Origin: Rudaea sp.
GTDB taxonomy: Bacteria; Pseudomonadota; Gammaproteobacteria; Xanthomonadales; Rhodanobacteraceae
DNA length: 33,888 nucleotides
Direction of reading: 5' to 3'
Assembly: GCA_025451955.1 (NCBI GenBank)
Contig: JANWJJ010000085.1
Span: forward strand, 1 to 33,888
Shown: in pieces, positions 31,732 through 33,888 of the stretch
How positions within the stretch are numbered: the stretch's first letter is position 1
Layout: every line of letters starts with the position of its first letter
Notes under the pieces: model-generated
What the model was told of the DNA's origin: nothing
The model's database searches: none
What the model saw: the letters and a program-made list of their open reading frames with translations, nothing else
Translations under genes and position numbers: made by a program

Positions 31732-32455
31732 CTGACAGCGCCTCGCGCTGCAAGGCAAAAAGTTCACTTATCCCTTTTTGCGCAAGTTGCAGCAGCGCAT
31801 CGAGTTCCTCGCGGCGAAACGCGTGACCTTCGGCGGTGCCCTGCAATTCGATAAAACCGCCACCGTCGTTCATCACCACGTTCATGTCGGTATCGCAGTT
31901 CGAATCTTCGGCGTAATCCAGATCGAGTACGGGTTCGCCGCGGAACACGCCGACGGAAACGGCGCCGATCGCGCCGATCACCGGATTTTTTTTCAGCGCA
32001 TTGCGCGCTTGCAGATTGCGCACGGCGTCGATGAGAGCGACATAGGCGCCGGTGATCGCGGCGGTGCGGGTGCCGCCATCGGCCTGCAACACGTCACAAT
32101 CCAGCGTAATCGTGCGCTCACCGAGCGCGGCGCGATCGACGCAGGCACGCAGGGAGCGTCCGATCAAACGCTGGATTTCCATCGTGCGTCCGCCCTGGCC
32201 GCCGCGCGCGGCTTCGCGTTGGGTGCGCTGGCTGGTGGCGCGCGGCAGCATCCCGTATTCGGCGGTGATCCAGCCTTCGCCCTTGCCACGCAGGAAGGGC
32301 GGGACTTTTTCCTCGACGCTGGCAGTGCACAGCACGCGCGTATCGCCGAACGCGATCAACACCGAGCCTTCGGCGTGGCGGGTGTAGTGGCGTTCGATAC
32401 TGACGTTGCGCAGTTGATCGGGCGCACGGCCGGAAGGTCGGAGGAGGGTTGCCAT
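31724..32455 (-). CDS. rph: Ribonuclease PH
   Basis: A 243-residue phosphorolytic 3'-exonuclease that trims tRNA precursors and other RNAs. Starts with [20 protein letters not shown] and contains [52 protein letters not shown] and [14 protein letters not shown], the phosphate-binding region, plus [20 protein letters not shown]. Length matches E. coli Rph (238). First gene of a minus-strand operon rph-rdgB-hemW-CPXCG. yicC lies divergent from it, with a 71-base gap for both promoters. Confidence 0.97.
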   Translation of the reverse strand: MATLLRPSGRAPDQLRNVSIERHYTRHAEGSVLIAFGDTRVLCTASVEEKVPPFLRGKGEGWITAEYGMLPRATSQRTQREAARGGQGGRTMEIQRLIGRSLRACVDRAALGERTITLDCDVLQADGGTRTAAITGAYVALIDAVRNLQARNALKKNPVIGAIGAVSVGVFRGEPVLDLDYAEDSNCDTDMNVVMNDGGGFIELQGTAEGHAFRREELDALLQLAQKGISELFALQREALSGA

Positions 32456-32526
32456 CGCGGATATTTCACAAAAGTGCGGGCGCGGAGTTTACCATTGCCG
32501 TCCATTACGAACCGGGACCCACGCGC

Positions 32527-33390
32527 ATGATCCGCAGCATGACTGCTTTTGCCGTCGCCGAGGCCGACACGCGCTGGGGCGCATTGAGTTTCGAATTGCG
32601 TTCGGTCAACCACCGTTATCTGGAACTAAATCCGCGCCTGCCCGAGGAATTGCGCGCGATCGAACCGGCGCTGCGCGAACGCGTCGCGGCCAAGCTCACG
32701 CGCGGCAAGGTCGATGTCAATCTGCGTTTCCGGCCGGTCGATGCCGCCGCCGCCGACATCCAGCTCAACGACGCCGTGCTCGACAAACTCGAACGCACCG
32801 CGGGCGTACTCGGTGAACGTTTTCCGAAACTCGGCACCGATTTCACCCGTCTGCTCGAATGGCCCGGTGTGCTGCTGCGCGAGGAAGTCGATCAGGAAGG
32901 TCTGCGCCATGCCGCGCTCGACCTGCTCGATCGCGCACTCGCCGACATGCTCGCCACGCGCCAGCGCGAAGGCGAACGCCTCGGCGTGTTTCTGCGCGAA
33001 CGTCTGGATGCGGTCGCGCGCATCGTTGCCCAGGTGCGCGAGTGGCTACCCGACATTCGCGCGACGCTGCGCGCCAAGCTCGAAACGCGCCTTGCGGAAA
33101 TCAAGCAAAGCGCCGAACCGGGCCGTCTGGAAACGGAACTGGTGCTGCAACTGTCGCGCATGGATGTCGACGAGGAACTCGACCGCCTCGCCGCCCATGT
33201 TGCCGAAGCCCAGCGTGTGCTTTCATTGCCCGATGCCGTCGGCCGCCGGCTGGATTTTCTAATGCAGGAATTCAACCGCGAGGCGAATACGCTCGGTTCC
33301 AAGTCGGTCGATCAGCGCACCACGCAGGCGGCCGTGGAATTGAAGGTGCTGATCGAGCAGGTTCGCGAGCAGGTACAGAATATCGAATGA
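32527..33390 (+). CDS. yicC: YicC-family endoribonuclease
   Basis: A 287-residue protein of the YicC family, an RNase that in E. coli helps degrade the small RNA RyhB. It begins MIRSMTAFAVAEADTRWG, the family start, and contains FELRSVNHRYLELNPRLPEE, RGKVDVNLRF and the C-terminal region FLMQEFNREANTLGSKS followed by VELKVLIEQVREQVQN. Start chosen at ATG 32527; the frame extends upstream without similarity. Lies opposite rph as in many gammaproteobacteria. Confidence 0.95.
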   Translation: MIRSMTAFAVAEADTRWGALSFELRSVNHRYLELNPRLPEELRAIEPALRERVAAKLTRGKVDVNLRFRPVDAAAADIQLNDAVLDKLERTAGVLGERFPKLGTDFTRLLEWPGVLLREEVDQEGLRHAALDLLDRALADMLATRQREGERLGVFLRERLDAVARIVAQVREWLPDIRATLRAKLETRLAEIKQSAEPGRLETELVLQLSRMDVDEELDRLAAHVAEAQRVLSLPDAVGRRLDFLMQEFNREANTLGSKSVDQRTTQAAVELKVLIEQVREQVQNIE

Positions 33391-33404
33391 CGGCGCTTTG
33401 ATGC

Positions 33405-33431
33405 TATAGTGACGTGACGTCATAACGTCAA
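33405..33431 (+). promoter_or_regulatory. Promoter and double palindromic operator of the CopG/RelE-type TA operon
   Basis: The -10-like TATAGT (33405-33410) is followed by TGACGT-G-ACGTCA (near 33410-33422) and an overlapping GACGT-CATA-ACGTC palindrome ending near 33430, directly before the ribosome site AAGGTG and the ATG at 33440. Such paired TGACGT sites fit cooperative binding of ribbon-helix-helix dimers. No good -35 box is visible. Confidence 0.6.
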
Positions 33432-33439
33432 GGTGATTC

Positions 33440-33673
33440 ATGCAACCTGAAACGACCCGCGCGACTATTTATCTGGACAAGAACCTGCACAAGGCTTTGC
33501 GGCTCAAGGCTGCCGATACACATTGCTCGATTTCCGAGATCGTCACGAATGCCGTGCGCGAATCCCTGCGTGAGGATGAGGAAGACCTTGCCATCGTCGC
33601 CGAACGCGCCAACGACAAGCGGCTGAGCTACGCCGAGTTCATCGCCAAGCTCAAAGCCGATGGCACGATATGA
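33440..33673 (+). CDS. CopG-family ribbon-helix-helix antitoxin
   Basis: A 77-residue antitoxin. Residues 1-45 are the ribbon-helix-helix domain: TTRATIYLDKNLHKALRLKA then DTHCSISEIVTNAVRESLRE. The tail (ERANDKRLSYAEFIAKLKAD) is the toxin-binding part. AAGGTG precedes the ATG by six bases. It represses its own promoter in this family; palindromes at 33410-33430 are the likely target. Its stop overlaps the toxin start by 14 bases. Confidence 0.9.
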   Translation: MQPETTRATIYLDKNLHKALRLKAADTHCSISEIVTNAVRESLREDEEDLAIVAERANDKRLSYAEFIAKLKADGTI

Positions 33674-33888
33674 GCTGAAATTCGCAGCACGTGCCGTGAA
33701 GGATTTGCGCGGTGTACCGAAAGCGACGGTTCGTCGCATCATGCAACGCATCGTTGGCCTGCAGGACGATCCGCGACCGCCTGGTGCGATCAAGCTTGCT
33801 GGACGAGAGACGTTCCGGGTGCGTCAAGGCAATTACCGAATCTTGTACGACATTTTTGACGCCGTGCTCGTCGTCGAGGTCATCCAGA
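33660..33888 (+). CDS. RelE/ParE-family toxin (partial, runs off window)
   Basis: The ATG at 33660 opens a frame (ARYELKFAARAVKDLRGVPK, RRIMQRIVGLQDDPRPPG, RETFRVRQGNYRILYDI then LVVEVIQ) that continues to the end of the window without stop. The RVRQGNYRILYDI segment with charged residues is the RelE/ParE core. About 76 codons are visible of a usual 85-95. It overlaps the end of the antitoxin gene by 14 bases, so the pair is translationally coupled. Confidence 0.92.
   Translation, partial: MARYELKFAARAVKDLRGVPKATVRRIMQRIVGLQDDPRPPGAIKLAGRETFRVRQGNYRILYDIFDAVLVVEVIQ

Overview
The window is GC-rich chromosomal DNA from a gammaproteobacterium, most likely of the Xanthomonadales/Lysobacterales (Rhodanobacteraceae-like). 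This is inferred from gene content: the zapB-zapA-6S RNA-5-FCL-EVE-rpiA block, ygfB-pepP, rph next to yicC and rdgB-hemW, a cytochrome bd operon with both CydX and CydP, and scattered hairpin repeats. No 16S gene is present, so placement below order is not possible. Nearly all the DNA is coding and most genes are chromosomal housekeeping genes.

Layout. 1-160 is the 3' end of an rRNA operon (5S rRNA plus terminator). 183-2109 holds a 2OG-Fe(II) dioxygenase and a cyclic-nucleotide-binding/rhodanese fusion. 2125-4597 (minus strand) is the zapB-zapA-ssrS-fau-EVE-rpiA cluster for cell division, 6S RNA, folate and pentose phosphate. 4630-9249 is a very large membrane sensor (beta-propeller, Y_Y_Y, PAS-PAS-GGDEF-EAL) of the cyclic-di-GMP network. 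9353-12637 (plus strand) carries ygfB, pepP and an acvB-like gene. 12693-15538 is an accessory island lying between the convergent acvB and mprF genes: a HigBA-type toxin-antitoxin (TA) pair whose toxin has a premature stop, an XRE regulator, a GYF_2/LprI-type gene broken by two stops and a frameshift, and an intact VapBC pair. 15611-19193 is mprF (lysyl-phosphatidylglycerol synthase/flippase) with a second VirJ-family serine hydrolase just upstream. 19319-22979 encodes cytochrome bd oxidase (cydP-cydA-cydB-cydX), with about 580 bases of repeat DNA, including an inverted repeat with arms of about 100 bp, between cydA and cydB. 23036-27303 has pepQ, a PilZ protein and a DUF1631 protein. 27450-29780 is a BtuB-type vitamin B12 receptor behind a cobalamin riboswitch that carries two copies of a hairpin repeat. 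29787-32455 (minus) is rph-rdgB-hemW plus a CPXCG protein; yicC is divergent from rph. The window ends in a CopG/RelE-type TA pair whose toxin is cut by the edge.

How the genes work together. AcvB (lipid-hydrolase family) and MprF (aminoacyl-lipid synthase) form a make/break pair for lysyl-phosphatidylglycerol, with a third, VirJ-like periplasmic protein beside MprF. The GGDEF-EAL sensor, PilZ and DUF1631 proteins point to cyclic-di-GMP signalling. The most unusual items are the repeat insertions in the riboswitch loops, the inverted-repeat insert splitting cydA from cydB, the standalone VirJ domain that keeps a nucleophile lost from AcvB's N-terminal domain, and the decayed genes in the TA island. 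All assignments are by reading motifs and order; no database search was run.
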